In this document: piece by piece, positions 44,646 to 55,400 of the stretch
Position numbering within the stretch: position 1 is the stretch's first letter
How the letters are laid out: the number at the start of each line of letters is the position of its first letter
Origin: Heliopora coerulea
Taxonomy: Eukaryota > Cnidaria > Anthozoa > Scleralcyonacea > Helioporidae
NCBI GenBank assembly: GCA_030142905.1
Contig: JASJOG010000280.1
Coordinates: 242,001 to 306,000, forward strand
DNA: 64,000 nucleotides
Direction of reading: 5' to 3'
Position numbers and translations under genes: made by a program
Notes under the pieces: generated by a model
The model's input: only the letters and a program-made list of their open reading frames with translations
Told to the model about the DNA's origin: nothing
Databases searched by the model: none

Positions 44646-46453
44646 TGGTCTGGCGATGGGCCAAGGAAACTCTTGACTTCCTTCGCTGTCCTTGGAATAG
44701 GCCAGTTACTTACAGCTTCAATCTTTCGTGGGTCGGTGGACACACTTTCCTGACTCACTAACCGGTCGCACTTCTTGGGACTCAACTTCAATCCAGCTGC
44801 ACGGAGCCATCGAAACACCAATCGGAGTCTATCCATTGCTTCGGAGAACGCTGCGGCGTGGATTATCACGTCGTCGAGATAAAGGAGGCATACCTCCCAC
44901 GGTAAGCCAGTGAGAACTCTCTCCATTAGCCTCTCGAAGGTCGCAGGAGCGTTACATTGGCCAAAGCTCATGACTGTGAACTGGTACAAGCCACTTCCGG
45001 TTGTGAATGCTGTCTTCGGTCTATCTGCCTCGTCCATGTCAACCTGCCAATATCCACTGCATAGGTCAAGCGTTGAGAACCACTGGGAACCTGTCAACGC
45101 GTCAAAACAATCATCGGTCCGGGGTAGCGGGTAAGAATCCTTAACTGTGACGTCATTTAGTCTTCTGTAGTCAACACAGAACCGGGTCGTGCCGTCCTTC
45201 TTCTTCACCAGGACTATCGGAGATGCCCAGGGACTCGAGGAGGGCTCAATCACACCCTTCTGTAGCATCTCCTGTACGTGCTTCTCGGCTTCTGCTCTCT
45301 TATAGACCGGGATACGCCTTGCTGGTTGACGAATGGGCGGAGAATTACCAGTGTTGATGGTGTGTTTTACAAAGTCGGTTCGGCCAAGATCGTCAGGACG
45401 AGTGGCGAATATGTCGCCGAATTCTGTGAGAAGGGCAGCTAGTTCCAATCGCTGTTTGTCGTCCAAATGTTGTCCACTCCGCTCAAAGAGATCGTGCAAG
45501 TGTTCTGGAACGACTCTGTCATTAGACCTGGTTGGACACTGTCCTCCATCCTTCGCAATGTCCTCTTGTCGGTCACCATGTCCCGCTGAACGAGCTTTAC
45601 ACCGGTCATCCATGTTGTTAACTTCATCGACGGGCTCGCATGTAGCTGCCACCGTGTTCATGTATAATGTTCGTGCTTGGTTCGAAGAGTTTAAAACTCG
45701 CAATGGCACCATTCCTTGCTTTGTGTTCACTAGCGTCCTAGCTACAACCAGTTGGTTAACAGCCATCAGCCGGGCTGTTGGTTCTAGTACACCAACCATG
45801 GCGTCAAGGGGGTCAATTACTCTCCCCATCATCAGTGTTTCGCTCTTGGGTGGTACAACGGTTGTCTGGTCGACAGCTATTCGATAACACAAGGGCTTTA
45901 CCACCTGGTCTTTCTTTTCCTTGTCACTGATCCCAATTTCAAGTTCGTATTGACCATCGTCTAACTTTAGTTGGCAGTCGTACTCCCGGATAAAGTCTAG
46001 TCCTAAGATTCCCTCTGGTTCGATCTCTGCTACCCATATGTGATGGACCACGTCCTTCCCTCCCACTTGGAGTTTGAAGTCCCCACCTCCCACGAACGGT
46101 GAAGAACTACCATCGGCTAATGTCATGCTTTGTCCCACCCGTTCTAGTTTTGGTCTTTCGGCTTGAGGAATGTTTTCCAGGATTCCAGCTTTCAAAATCG
46201 TAATTTTGGCTCCCGTATCTACCAGAAATCTCACCAGCACTCCGTGTACCATCCCAGTTACGTAAAGGCCATCTTTGCACTCGTGAGAGTGCCAAATCTC
46301 ACGGATGGCGGAGTCTGCTGATAGGACCTTTTTAGTTGTTGTTCTGCCGAGCTCCGGCCCCGAGAGCCGGCAGTTTCTAGTTTCCCTGTTGCTTCTCGCC
46401 TTGTTTTTTGCTTTTCTTTGGACATTCACGTTCGAAGTAGCCCGTCTCTCCAC
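44573..46453 (-). pseudogene. Gypsy protease and reverse transcriptase
   Basis: A 626-codon frame. Protease: FLVDTGAKITIL near residue 75 and EGILGLDFI about 75 residues on. RT: ARRIPVYKRAEAEKHVQEML, FSTLDLCSGYWQVDMDEAD (motif A) and YLDDVIIH (motif C with the two catalytic Asp). After KLSPKKC a GH-containing strand of about ten residues is missing, and after VKSFLG the whole YYRRF-type segment is deleted with a change of frame, so the last 30 residues here are out-of-frame. Catalytic residues are intact but the protein is internally deleted. Confidence 0.87.
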
Positions 46454-46475
46454 AACTCCAGCACGTCTCTAGGCG

Positions 46476-47550
46476 TCACGTCCGTCCTCGGTTGTTCCTG
46501 GTTGCACCACTCTCCTTAGTCTGCTCGACCAGCTGCTTTACTAAGACCTTGAGCTCGTCGACTTCACGCTTGAGGTCTGTCTCCGACGACGTGCGGGATC
46601 CGGAACAAGAAGCGTTCACTACCCTCGCATTCAGGTCTCGTTGCTTATCCGCGGAGAAGAATGTTTCGACCTCCACAGCAATGGTTAACGCCTCGTCCAG
46701 GGTCTTTGCTCTTGCTTGATGAACTTTCCAACGCACATCTGCGTCGCCCAACGCGTCGATGAATTGATCTTTTGCGATGTTCTCTCGGAGTTCTGCAGCA
46801 GCGTCAGGCAACGCTTGACGCGACAGCCTTCTCACAGCCTGTGCGAGTTCAGGAAGGGTCTCGTTCTTTTGCCTTTTCCGGTTCCGGAGGGTTACTCGGA
46901 ACATCTCGGTTCTACTCCGGTTCCCGAACCTGTTATTAAGTGCCGAGACGAGTTCCTTGAAGTTTGTTCTCTGACTCCTATCAAGGTCTCCCAGGACTGC
47001 TTGCGCCGGGCCGCTAATACTCACAGCGAGGTAAGTCGCTTTGGTGGTCTGGTCCCATCCGTTTATTTCAGCTACAAGTTGAAACTGTGCCTGGTAATCC
47101 TCCCACGAAGTAGATCCATTGTAGGTTGTCGGGCGAACAAGCGGTTTAGCTCTGGCGTGGGAAGATGAGCTGTTTTCTTTAGTTGAAACGGGGATATTGA
47201 GCAGATCACTTGCTTCCCCATGATGGTCTTGTCCAAGGTTTGAACTGCGCGGTGTATCAGAAGTCTCTTCCTTTTGTTTTTGCCATTTCGATCGACTCGA
47301 TACGTCTCGTAAGTGCGCACATTTCCCTCCTGAATTCGTCTTGTTGCTCTTCTATTCCCGAACTCAGTCTGCCGACGGCTTCAAGAACTTGGTCGACGTT
47401 CGTTGACTTGTTATCTTGACCAGGAGTACTTGTTCCTACCGGTGCAGGTCTATCATCAGACATTACGCACCACGGTTCTGTCAATTCCATGTCGTCGTTG
47501 AAGTTTATCAACGAATACGCCATCTCGAATCTCTTTCTCACGATTGTCAC
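46476..47550 (-). pseudogene. Gypsy gag (two or three frames)
   Basis: The minus strand begins at 47550, 32 bases inside the 5' LTR, with an acidic N-terminus (LINFNDDMELTEPW) and a coiled segment IEEQQDEFRREMCALTRRIE. A frame change near 47260 and another near 47070 lead to the capsid frame 47024-46476, with LVSALNNRFGNRSRTEMFRV, ELAQAVRRLSRQALPDA, KDQFIDALGDADVRW and a terminal coiled coil KREVDELKVLVKQLVEQ. A Cys-rich zinc knuckle would be expected just after this; only CWSCGE-like debris is visible around 46455. Confidence 0.75.
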
Positions 47551-47581
47551 TAGGCTGTTCGTATCCCACCGCTGCCACCAG

Positions 47582-47775
47582 TGTAACGTGCCGCAATTTC
47601 AAAGCAGACAACAACTGCTTGGGACCGTGCCACTTTATTTATATTCAATGCAACAAGAAAATCAACCAACACCCCTTTCTTTTAATGTCTAGCTCCTCTG
47701 ACGTCGGAGTAATTCGATCTGCCCAAAAAAAGGCGTTAACAGCCGAGGGGAGGAACGAAACATGATATCGTTACA
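47582..47775 (-). repeat. 5' LTR of gypsy element (194 bp)
   Basis: Partner of 42165-42359. On the element strand it is directly followed by C and TGGTGGCAGCGG, the primer-binding site, which is shared with the truncated element at 13.8-15.8 kb. Confidence 0.92.
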
Positions 47776-47862
47776 ATATCTTAGCATTTGTACTTATTAC
47801 GTCCAATCTTTCTACATCTTCTGTAATCAAGTCTGTTCAATTAACGTTTTCTTGTGGTTAAA

Positions 47863-49522
47863 ATGGATCCTATAGCGTTTTCTATGGCATCTTCTATAGT
47901 GATCAAAGTTCTAAACGTCAGTTTTGGCCTCCTTTGGAAAAATGACGGACGAGAAATGTCCACAGTTGATTGTAAGTGAACTGGATGATATCAAAACCAA
48001 ACTTGATGGTTTGGCTCGTAAAGATCTTCTGGCTAGCATCAGTTTCCTCAAGGAAGGAGTGTGTCTACTTAACCAATCTCTCGATACGGCCACAGATCAA
48101 GGGGCTCAACCATTTGCACAAGAACATAAAAAAGATGTAGCTGAAGCCCAAGGATTAACGATGGTGGAGGCCAGTGACTCGAACGACGGTAGAAACCCCG
48201 TTTTCAGAGAAGCTTTGGCACTTTCGGAAGCAATAAAACGATTCCGTATCACCTCACCGAAGAGTTTTACGTCTGCTCGATCATCATTTAAAGCTGCAAG
48301 CGAGAAAGCCACAGAAGCCTTCAGCAATACAGCACTGAGCACAGAGGACAGAATACTGGCCGCAAAACTTCGAGTGACAAGCCGAATTCTTGAAAGTCTC
48401 GACAACCCAGATGCAGCAGCTGTTGCTTGTAAGGTCCACCTTGAAGAACTTCATGACATGCCAGCCGTTAAGAAAATCTTCTCTGTTCAGTTTGAAGGTG
48501 GGGTAAAATCGCTCTTTTATAAAACGTGGCGGACTGAGAACGTGAAGTCTGTGTTTGTGATTAATTTCGTATTGTACAATTTCATCAAAAAGTTTACTAC
48601 CAAGACAGCGTATCTAGATCTCTTCAACTGGCCACAAATAGATCTCAAGGAAATCAGTATGCACCCAATGCTATTAACTGCTAAACATGACATAATAAAG
48701 GAAATGGAGGAGTCTGGAGTCCAGGCACCTAATGTAATTTCAATTGCACGCTTAAGCTTTTCGTAAGTTTTTGCCATAAGTATCAAAAGAGAGATTATTG
48801 CATGGGAAAAGTCTTCTGTCGTTCGTATCAACAGTAAGGGTAATGTCCAGGACTTTTGTCGTCTTTCAAAGGAGGACAGAGAAGCAAGTGGTTTTTACGT
48901 GTGCGCAATGACCATCGACGAGGAAGATAATGTGTACATCGTCACAATGTCTAAACAAACTCATAATGGTTACTGTTATAAATTATTTGTCTATGATAAG
49001 AATGGTAAGATTAAACAACAATTGCCATTGGAATTTCTTAATGGTTTAGATATGTGGTACGTAAGTGATCGTGTAGCCGGAAACAAAGACAAAAATATTA
49101 TTATCCTCCACCGTGTCAAAGATGAAAACAGTATCTTTGTTTGCGACAACAGTGGCCAACTAAAATACAGCTTTCCTGTGCGGAACTACATTAAGTACTT
49201 GAGTGTTTCTCACAAGAAGGAAATAATTACAGCAGAATATTATCAAGATACTGTTTATATCTACACGGAAGAAGGAAAGTTAAAACAAACATTTAAACTA
49301 CCTGAGGGTCACACACTAGTGGGGGTGGCATTTGATCACATCAATGAAAAAATTGTTTGTACCCGGTACTTCAAAACTAAAGGTTATTGTTTGTTAAATT
49401 ATTCTGATATTGATAAAAAACCACAAATATTATCTTTACATTCTCTATCTAAGCCAACTATTATCTCTCATCCAAATGGTTCAGTCGCTTTAGTTCATGA
49501 CTGTGTATTAGTTTTCATTTAA
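47863..49522 (+). pseudogene. Family X, copy B (5' deletion and one stop)
   Basis: Two in-frame ATGs (47863 and 47884) open a protein starting MASSIVIKVLNVSFGLLW, as in copies A and C. Directly after it 38 bases are missing relative to copy C (about 47936), shifting the frame; from there to the end the family frame is open except for one TAA at 48763-48765. The helical half (LDDIKTKLDGLARKDLLAS, ALSTEDRILAAKLRVTSRIL, LHDMPAVKKIFSVQFEGG) and propeller half (DNVYIVTMSKQTHNGYCYKL, NSGQLKYSFPV, DTVYIYTEEGKLKQTFKL) both follow copy C closely. With a frameshift and a stop it is unlikely to make the full protein. A transposon begins 4 bases after its stop codon. Confidence 0.8.
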
Positions 49523-51356
49523 CTTACACTGCATGAAAAGGCGGATATTCCGATGTCTATACGTCTGAATAGTGTTTTAAATATTCCTGATATTCAGACG
49601 TATTCACCAGTATTGCTATCTGAATATCTGGGAATATTATGGATATTCAAGTTCTGAATATGTCGGAATAAAATACTTTTGATATTCCGATATAAGAATA
49701 TGTTCGAATACGATTGCAAAATTAGTGTTGAAGATATCATGGAATGTATCTCCGAATATGGTCTGAATATTTCCATAAGCTAATCTTGTAGATGTGGAAT
49801 ATCATTAAATTGGCAAAACTTTGTCTTTAATGCTCTGCTTTTTTATTTGCAGTGTATCGTTTTATATGATTCTTACCACAGTAAAAGTCGGTTTTCGAAA
49901 TTAAAAATATATAATATAAGATTAAAATATATTGATAAAAGATTTCCTTTACACGCAGGCATACGAATTATTTTTTCAAAAGAAAAAAATAGCTATTAAG
50001 TTGATGCATCGCTTAGTTTTCATGTAAAACATACAACATAGCCAGCAGGGTTCAAAATACACCAAAGATTTTTTCATAAGGAAACAGACATTTTATGATA
50101 GACGTGCTTTATTCGAATATTTCTGGTAAGTACGGCATATAATGGAACGACATAATCTTATCTTGATCAGTCGAGTAGCTAGAAGCGGGCCCACCTGGGC
50201 CTAACCTAAAACATCAGTCCAGAACGCAAACGTTGCCCAAAATCAATCTGGTAGATTCAACTTGACAACGCTCGATGAATTTTTAATGATACAAGACGAA
50301 AATAAAACCTGTTACTTTACAGTTTTTGCACTTAGTCTGAGGTTTTGTTTCCTGTCTTCCCATCTTCCTCTTCATGTTGGTCGAACATTTCCTTGCGAAA
50401 ACTTAAGAATTCTAAAAATTTTTGTAAAGCATATCCCAGGAAGATCCAAACCCAAATGTGGACGTACGTCATACAGCCTGCTCGATCTGGGCTCTGGGGT
50501 CTCGAATTTTTTTAGTAGGTGATTAATTTTTATTTAAGCTTCACTCCTGTCACGGACGGTCTTTACTAATTTTGCCCTGGCTACAATGGTTCACATAGAC
50601 TTAAGGCAAAATGAACTTTCTATAATTATATCCTAATATATATAACAATTAGTAAACTAAAGACAAAAATAAACTTGGCATCAAACAGTTGAAATTCAGC
50701 TAGGTTAGGTTTGCATGGGCAAAAATAAGGTGTTTATATTTATAGAGTATAAACCGGTGAGACAGCTACAAATGTCAAAGCAAAAAAGTTTTGCTCCCAA
50801 GTACTTGCATTGTTATTCATATTTATATAACCAAAGAAACATACAACAAAAATATAGGGAACTTCACTCAATTTTATAGATTTCTCTGAATATTGACCAA
50901 TTAATATTAACTCGTTTGCATTTATATACTGTCTTGGCAGCCAAGATAATTGTATTCGAATAACGATGTGAAAACTAGAAACTCTTAAAACCCCTTATAA
51001 TAAATAGCAACTTTTCAAAGGTTTTCTTGTATGTTTAAGAGAGAAGCTGGTTATTTGAGAATTGCATCGAAACTCTACTAGTATTGCAAATAAGTCCTTG
51101 TTATGAAAATTGACCCTGTTGTGATTGACTGCTTTACGTGTATGACGAGCAAGATAGTTAACTATGTTCCGGACCAATAACTTTACAATTTTATCTTAAT
51201 ATTCATGAATGGGGTGCTTCTGCAAACATTAATTATCGAATATCTTTTCATTGATTATCACATTCCTTCCATAATTAAAGCTCTCTTCATAACCAGTTTC
51301 TCAAAATACATTCCTAAATGTTTATGCTAATGAATGACTGGTTTCGGTAAGTGCTT

Positions 51357-51872
51357 CTAATCCATTAATGCATTTAGAACGTCCGAATGAGACAAGTTTA
51401 TTTCTCTGCGAGCGGTGCAACGTTGCTGCTGACTTCTTTGAGTTCTGTTTGTGTTCCTAGTAAGGAGTGTATTGTTTCCTCCACGCATTCGAACTCTGCC
51501 GCGACCTATTCTGCTATTTGGCGTTCTTTCATTTCTTGCTTCTTGAATTCCATGCCTTACACCTTGATTCTGGTTATCATCTCTAGGCTTAAGTGCCCAT
51601 TGCGGGGCATCTCTAGGTGCTTTCTTCGATGATGTTCCAACTGATATCCATTTGGTACGCTCAGACATGTGCAGTTTTTTCTTTTCCATTATTCTGCGAT
51701 CAAGAGTACTGAAAAACTTCGTTATTTCATCTGCCCTCCATTCCAGCTTCAGATGACATCAACCGTTGCCATCTTCATCGTCTTCATCTTCCGACATATA
51801 GCCAATTTCCAGCACCTTTCCATATCGCTGAAATTCCTCTTCAGTTGCCTCATTTCTTCTTCGTTCCAACAA
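51357..51872 (-). pseudogene. Decayed coding region inside the TIR element, unidentified
   Basis: On the minus strand a possible acceptor (TTTTATTAG) at about 51873 opens a frame with LERRRNEATEEEFQRYGKVL, YMSEDEDDEDGNG, an in-frame TGA, EWRADEITKFFSTLDRR, and SSKKAPRDAPQWAL, followed by an Arg/Asn/Gly-rich tail to 51357. Acidic patch, then helix, then basic tail gives the look of a chromatin or nucleic-acid binding protein end. I have a vague memory of similar endings on uncharacterised, repeat-encoded animal proteins but cannot name the family. One stop; otherwise open. Confidence 0.45.
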
Positions 51873-52384
51873 CTAATAAAATATATAAATAAATAAATGA
51901 ATAAATAAATAAATAGTTCTATTCAAAAACTGGTTCACCAATGATATGTGGTTATATTAGGATAGGCATAAAAAATTTCAAAGAGCTTGTTGATTGCTAT
52001 TTCATAAAATGTGAGAAGAAAGGAATAAAAAATCCTCACTCTTTCTCTCCTGCTCCGCATGCACATCTTTCTTTTCTTGTTCGGAGTAAGAGGATTGTTC
52101 GTAACCTTCTTAATCGAGCGAAAATGAATTTTTACAGCATCTGAATTTAAAAACAGAAATTTAGAAAGAAAATGTAGCACAAAATGAAACCCTAGAAAAA
52201 CGCTGGTTTGGTTATTAACTGATCAACTATTTAACTAACAATCACTGCAATGTGTTTTTACTCTTTAAGGTCAGAAGCAGACTTCAGTATTTTACTCTGT
52301 CCAGCACTACACGACTTTACTTGTCAATGGGGATTTGTTTTAGAGAGGAAGGGGTTAAGCTTGATTGAATACTGTGATTGAATA

Positions 52385-52996
52385 TTGAATACTGAAGCAA
52401 GAATTCTAAGCACGTTGCGTCATCCAAACCTTCCCCTGCTTGTCGGTGTTAATTTTGAAACAATCCCATTCATGGTTGTTACAACTTTTCACAGCATTGG
52501 TAAGGGTCCTTTGGCAACAATGCACGATGCACTTACCCGTGGATTGCTTGGATCATCCATAAGACCTCACTGGATTAATATTCTACACTGTATTGCTATG
52601 GCAATAAAATATGTTCATCATCACAACATAATACACAATGATATAAAATCCAATAATATCGTTATTCAAGAAGAAAGCAATTCTTTTAGCGGTGTTTTGG
52701 TTGACTTTGAAAAAGCAACAGAGGCCAATGAAGGAAAAACTTATCCCATATTTGATGGAAAAGAAAAATAATATTACGACGAAAAATACCCACACCTGGC
52801 AGTCGAGTTGAGAAATGGCGGAGGAACGCAAACATCTTCTTCTGATGTTTACTTTTTTGGCTATGTGATGAAATTAGTCAGTCATACATTGAAAGATCGA
52901 CTGTTATCCACCCTATACCGTTCATGTAGAAGTGTCTGTCCGGATGATCGTCCAAATATCTCTAACGTAGAACAATCAATAAGAATTTTACGATAG
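52385..52996 (+). pseudogene. Protein-kinase-like gene fragment (cargo of the TIR element)
   Basis: The frame shows EARILSTLRHPNLPLLVGV (helix C to strand 4), then HNDIKSNNIVI, the H-x-D-x-K-x-x-N catalytic loop with Asp and Asn kept and the preceding Arg replaced by Asn, then LVDFEKAT where the DFG Gly is Glu. A TAA breaks it at 52769-52771, after which the same frame continues with SSDVYFFGYVM (the SDVYxFG element) and CRSVCPDDRPNISNV (the end of the kinase fold). The N-lobe Gly loop and ATP-binding Lys are missing. The pattern is tyrosine-kinase-like (TKL group). The DFE change and missing Lys suggest no ATP chemistry even before the stop. Confidence 0.75.
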
Positions 52997-53522
52997 GTAA
53001 ATGGCAGAACAATGGATTTTATGTAAAAAAAAGTATAATATTTCGCTTAAAAGTTTATACAATAAAACGTATAGTGTAGGATGCATTCGGTCGTAAAGCC
53101 TTTTCTATGCAAAACATTTGGTCATCTAACAGCTTACAAATATGAATATCTTACTTGAACGTATTTAGTAGACTGGTGCGATTTTATATGTTTAATAAAT
53201 CCAAATCCGAAATATAGTTGCTTGATGTACACTTTGTATTCAATTCTGGAGCATTCAACTTGGACATTTTTTGTGAGTTAAAGTTACCTTTCTTTCGGAT
53301 TAGGATAAAACGCAGATGCAGATTTGCAGTTTGTGGGATAAAACGCGAATTTAGGCATAAAATGACAGTGAACTTGCTGGTCAGCTCTACATTTATACAG
53401 GGACGCTGTGGTTAACGAAATCAAACAGCCATTGTCGTTTCTCTCCGAAACAGGCAAATATTACTTTAAATCCAGGTCTATACAGCACGCTAGGAGGGAC
53501 ACGGAACTGATCGTTTTTAATG

Positions 53523-53834
53523 CAATTCTATTTCAGAATCATCCTCAGGATATTATGAAATGATAACTTCACAATTAACCTACACTGTTGAAGTCAACTG
53601 AAAAATGTTGACTCGAGCGGGATTTGAACTCGCACCTTCGGGATACCGGTCCGCCGCACTACCTGTTGAGCTATCGAGTCCACAGAGATTGGAGGCGAGT
53701 TTTTATCCAATTTAAGTGCACGAAATATTCTCGCGACAACTTAACGCTATCCATGAGGATGGATGTGCAGTGTTTCAATTCTATTTCAGAATCATCCTCA
53801 GGGTATTATGAAATGATAACTTCACAATTAACCT
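53523..53834 (-). repeat. tRNA-derived short repeat with 59-bp terminal direct repeats
   Basis: 53523-53581 and 53776-53834 are almost identical (CAATTCTATTTCAGAATCAT at the start, CACAATTAACCT at the end). Between them on the minus strand is a 71-nt tRNA-like sequence. Related copies are at 4150-4300 and, more decayed, 31863-32030. A tRNA promoter between terminal repeats suggests a SINE or a retrozyme/TRIM-like non-autonomous element. Confidence 0.65.
53610..53680 (-). tRNA. tRNA-like sequence, probably a SINE head rather than a working tRNA
   Basis: The 71-nt minus-strand segment has a perfect 7-bp acceptor stem (GACTCGA with TCGAGTC), an A box TAGCTCAACAGG and a B box GAGTTCAAATCC in the right places. 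The D stem has a T-T mismatch, the anticodon stem only three good pairs, the T stem one A-C mismatch, and U33 is replaced by C. The anticodon position reads GGT (Thr), though this is doubtful. It could drive RNA polymerase III transcription of the surrounding repeat. Confidence 0.4.
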
Positions 53835-55220
53835 CCAACTTTTTCTTGTCCAAAAGTTTCGCATTGTGTGTTACTCTCGTGCGGTTGCTTTTTTTTAAAT
53901 CAACGATTAACAATATTTTAAATTAGATTTATTGCTTACATATGTTCAGAAGTGCAGGTTTGCTTATCATAGTGGTAAACAAGCTTGTTTGTTGTTAACA
54001 AAACCCCGCATATCCCTCACGTGCAAAAAGCATCAGTTGTTCACCTGACATTCCCTCTCAATGATTTTTATACGGAACCTTTGGACAAGAAATAGTTAGA
54101 AAAAAAATCTTATTAAGAATAATTAATTCGGTGCCACTCCTAGGGCACTGTATAAACCTGGTTTTAACTCGATTACGCTAACTGCAACGTTGTTGTGTTT
54201 ATGTAGAGCTGGCCAGTAGGTTTACTGATTTGATGTTTTATTCCCAAAATCTGCATTTTGTACCTGCAATTTTGTACCTATATTCAAATCAGCCAATCCA
54301 CAAATCAGCATCTGCGTTTTATCCTTTCTAAATATGTGCAAAGGCTGGGAATATTTCGGCATCCAACCTTGGTTCCAGGGATTACGTTAATGGATAAGCA
54401 CGTGATCACATCAAACGGACAGACCCCGTAGATGACTTGCAGGCTGCTTTGAGAAGATAGACGTACTTCATAGCAACTAATAGGGTAAAAAAAATCTAAA
54501 CTAGATCATGAAAATGGACAAATGAATTGGTTTGTACTTGATATCCATAAGGCTACTGTTGAAAAACTTTGTGAAAAAATTTCCATCTTTAACTCCTACA
54601 ATGATCTTAGCTGTGTAACTTCCTTCAATATAGCTATAATAACACTTCCTTCCGAGTTGCTTTACAATACTTTATTACAGCATGGGTGCATCCAATAATC
54701 GCAGTTCTGAAACATACCTATAAGGTTTCGGGAATTTGCAAATGCGCAACTTCAAAAGAATTGAGAGCTTCCAAATTTTCATGTAGCATTTTGTCTATCG
54801 CTACCGCTCTCTACAATTTCCCCTTCGTTAATTTTATAAAAATACAAGTAAGCTTATTTTATCTTGGTAAAAAGTAATCATACGTGAATTTCGCATGACT
54901 GACAGACTTGAATGAGAAGGCAAGCTCAGGGATTGAAAATTCCTTTTTTTTCCGATCACAATAAATTTCCCTGAACCGTGATCCCGTCCAAGCATTTTGC
55001 GATAGGCAATATGATTGCGACAGTCTTCCGACTTAGTATGTGGCCAGAATACAGAGAATAAGTTTAGGGATATTCTGACCACAAATATGATCTGAATATG
55101 AATCGTATTCAGATCCGCATTCATAGGCAGAATATTAATGGTACATGTTTTATTCAGACCCGTATAGATATCTGAATATATCGGAATATTCCCGTTTTCA
55201 TGCAGTGTAAATATACAAGA

Positions 55221-55400
55221 TCAAAATGGAAACTTTTGAACCAAACAATCCGTTAATTTTCCACTATGGCGTGAAGCAACCGGCACCAAAACCTCCATGT
55301 TTAAAAAGCCCTATAGAATATAATCTCGGAGGAGCTCTTTAAAGCTAGCGTTATATGCTTTTTTAAAGGAAGCACAGAAAGCGGATGCGGTTATATTTAA
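55221..55400 (-). pseudogene. Coding remnant Y in block D copy 2
   Basis: Minus-strand frame with KKAYNASFKELLRDYIL, a stop, GFLNMEVLVPVASRHSGKLT and DCLVQKFPF then a stop. It matches copy 3 residue by residue in the ending (LTDCLVQKFPY) with mostly conservative changes. The extra stop makes this copy dead. Confidence 0.45.

Larger units (their letters stand above)
42165..47775 (-). mobile_element. Ty3/gypsy retrotransposon with GPY/F-type integrase, 5,611 bp
   Basis: LTRs 42165-42359 and 47582-47775 are nearly identical and bounded by TGTAAC on one side and (G)TTACA/GTCACA on the other. ATAT flanks both ends (42161-42164 and 47776-47779). On the minus strand a primer-binding-like TGGTGGCAGCGGTGGG follows the 5' LTR and a purine tract AAGAGGGGGA precedes the 3' LTR. 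Gag, protease, RT, RNase H and integrase follow in order. Damage consists of frameshifts in gag, two deletions at the RT/RNase H boundary and breaks in integrase. It ends about 90 bp before copy B of family X. Confidence 0.92.
53302..54325. repeat. Nested inverted repeat enclosing the tRNA-derived repeat
   Basis: AGGATAAAACGCAGATGC at 53302 and its 25-bp context recur in reverse complement at 54301-54325 with one mismatch. The pair encloses about 970 bp, including the tRNA-like segment. It may be the ends of a second, smaller non-autonomous element nested inside the larger one. Confidence 0.5.
49527..55207. mobile_element. 5.68-kb TIR transposon with TA target duplication (EnSpm/CACTA-like or Tc1/mariner-like)
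   Basis: The left end reads CACTGCATGAAAAGGCGGAT, the right end (reverse complement) CACTGCATGAAAACGGGAAT; both continue ATTCCGAT, giving about 28-bp inverted repeats with four differences. Inside both ends are many iterated TCTGAATA/GAATAT units. The element is flanked by TA (49525-49526 and 55208-55209). Copy C of family X has the same flanking sequence uninterrupted at 62299-62300 (AACTTA then AATATACAAG), which is an empty site. Cargo is a kinase-like pseudogene, a second decayed coding region, and a tRNA-derived repeat. CACTG ends with subterminal repeats recall EnSpm/CACTA; a TA duplication is also typical of Tc1/mariner. No transposase core was recognised. Confidence 0.88.
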
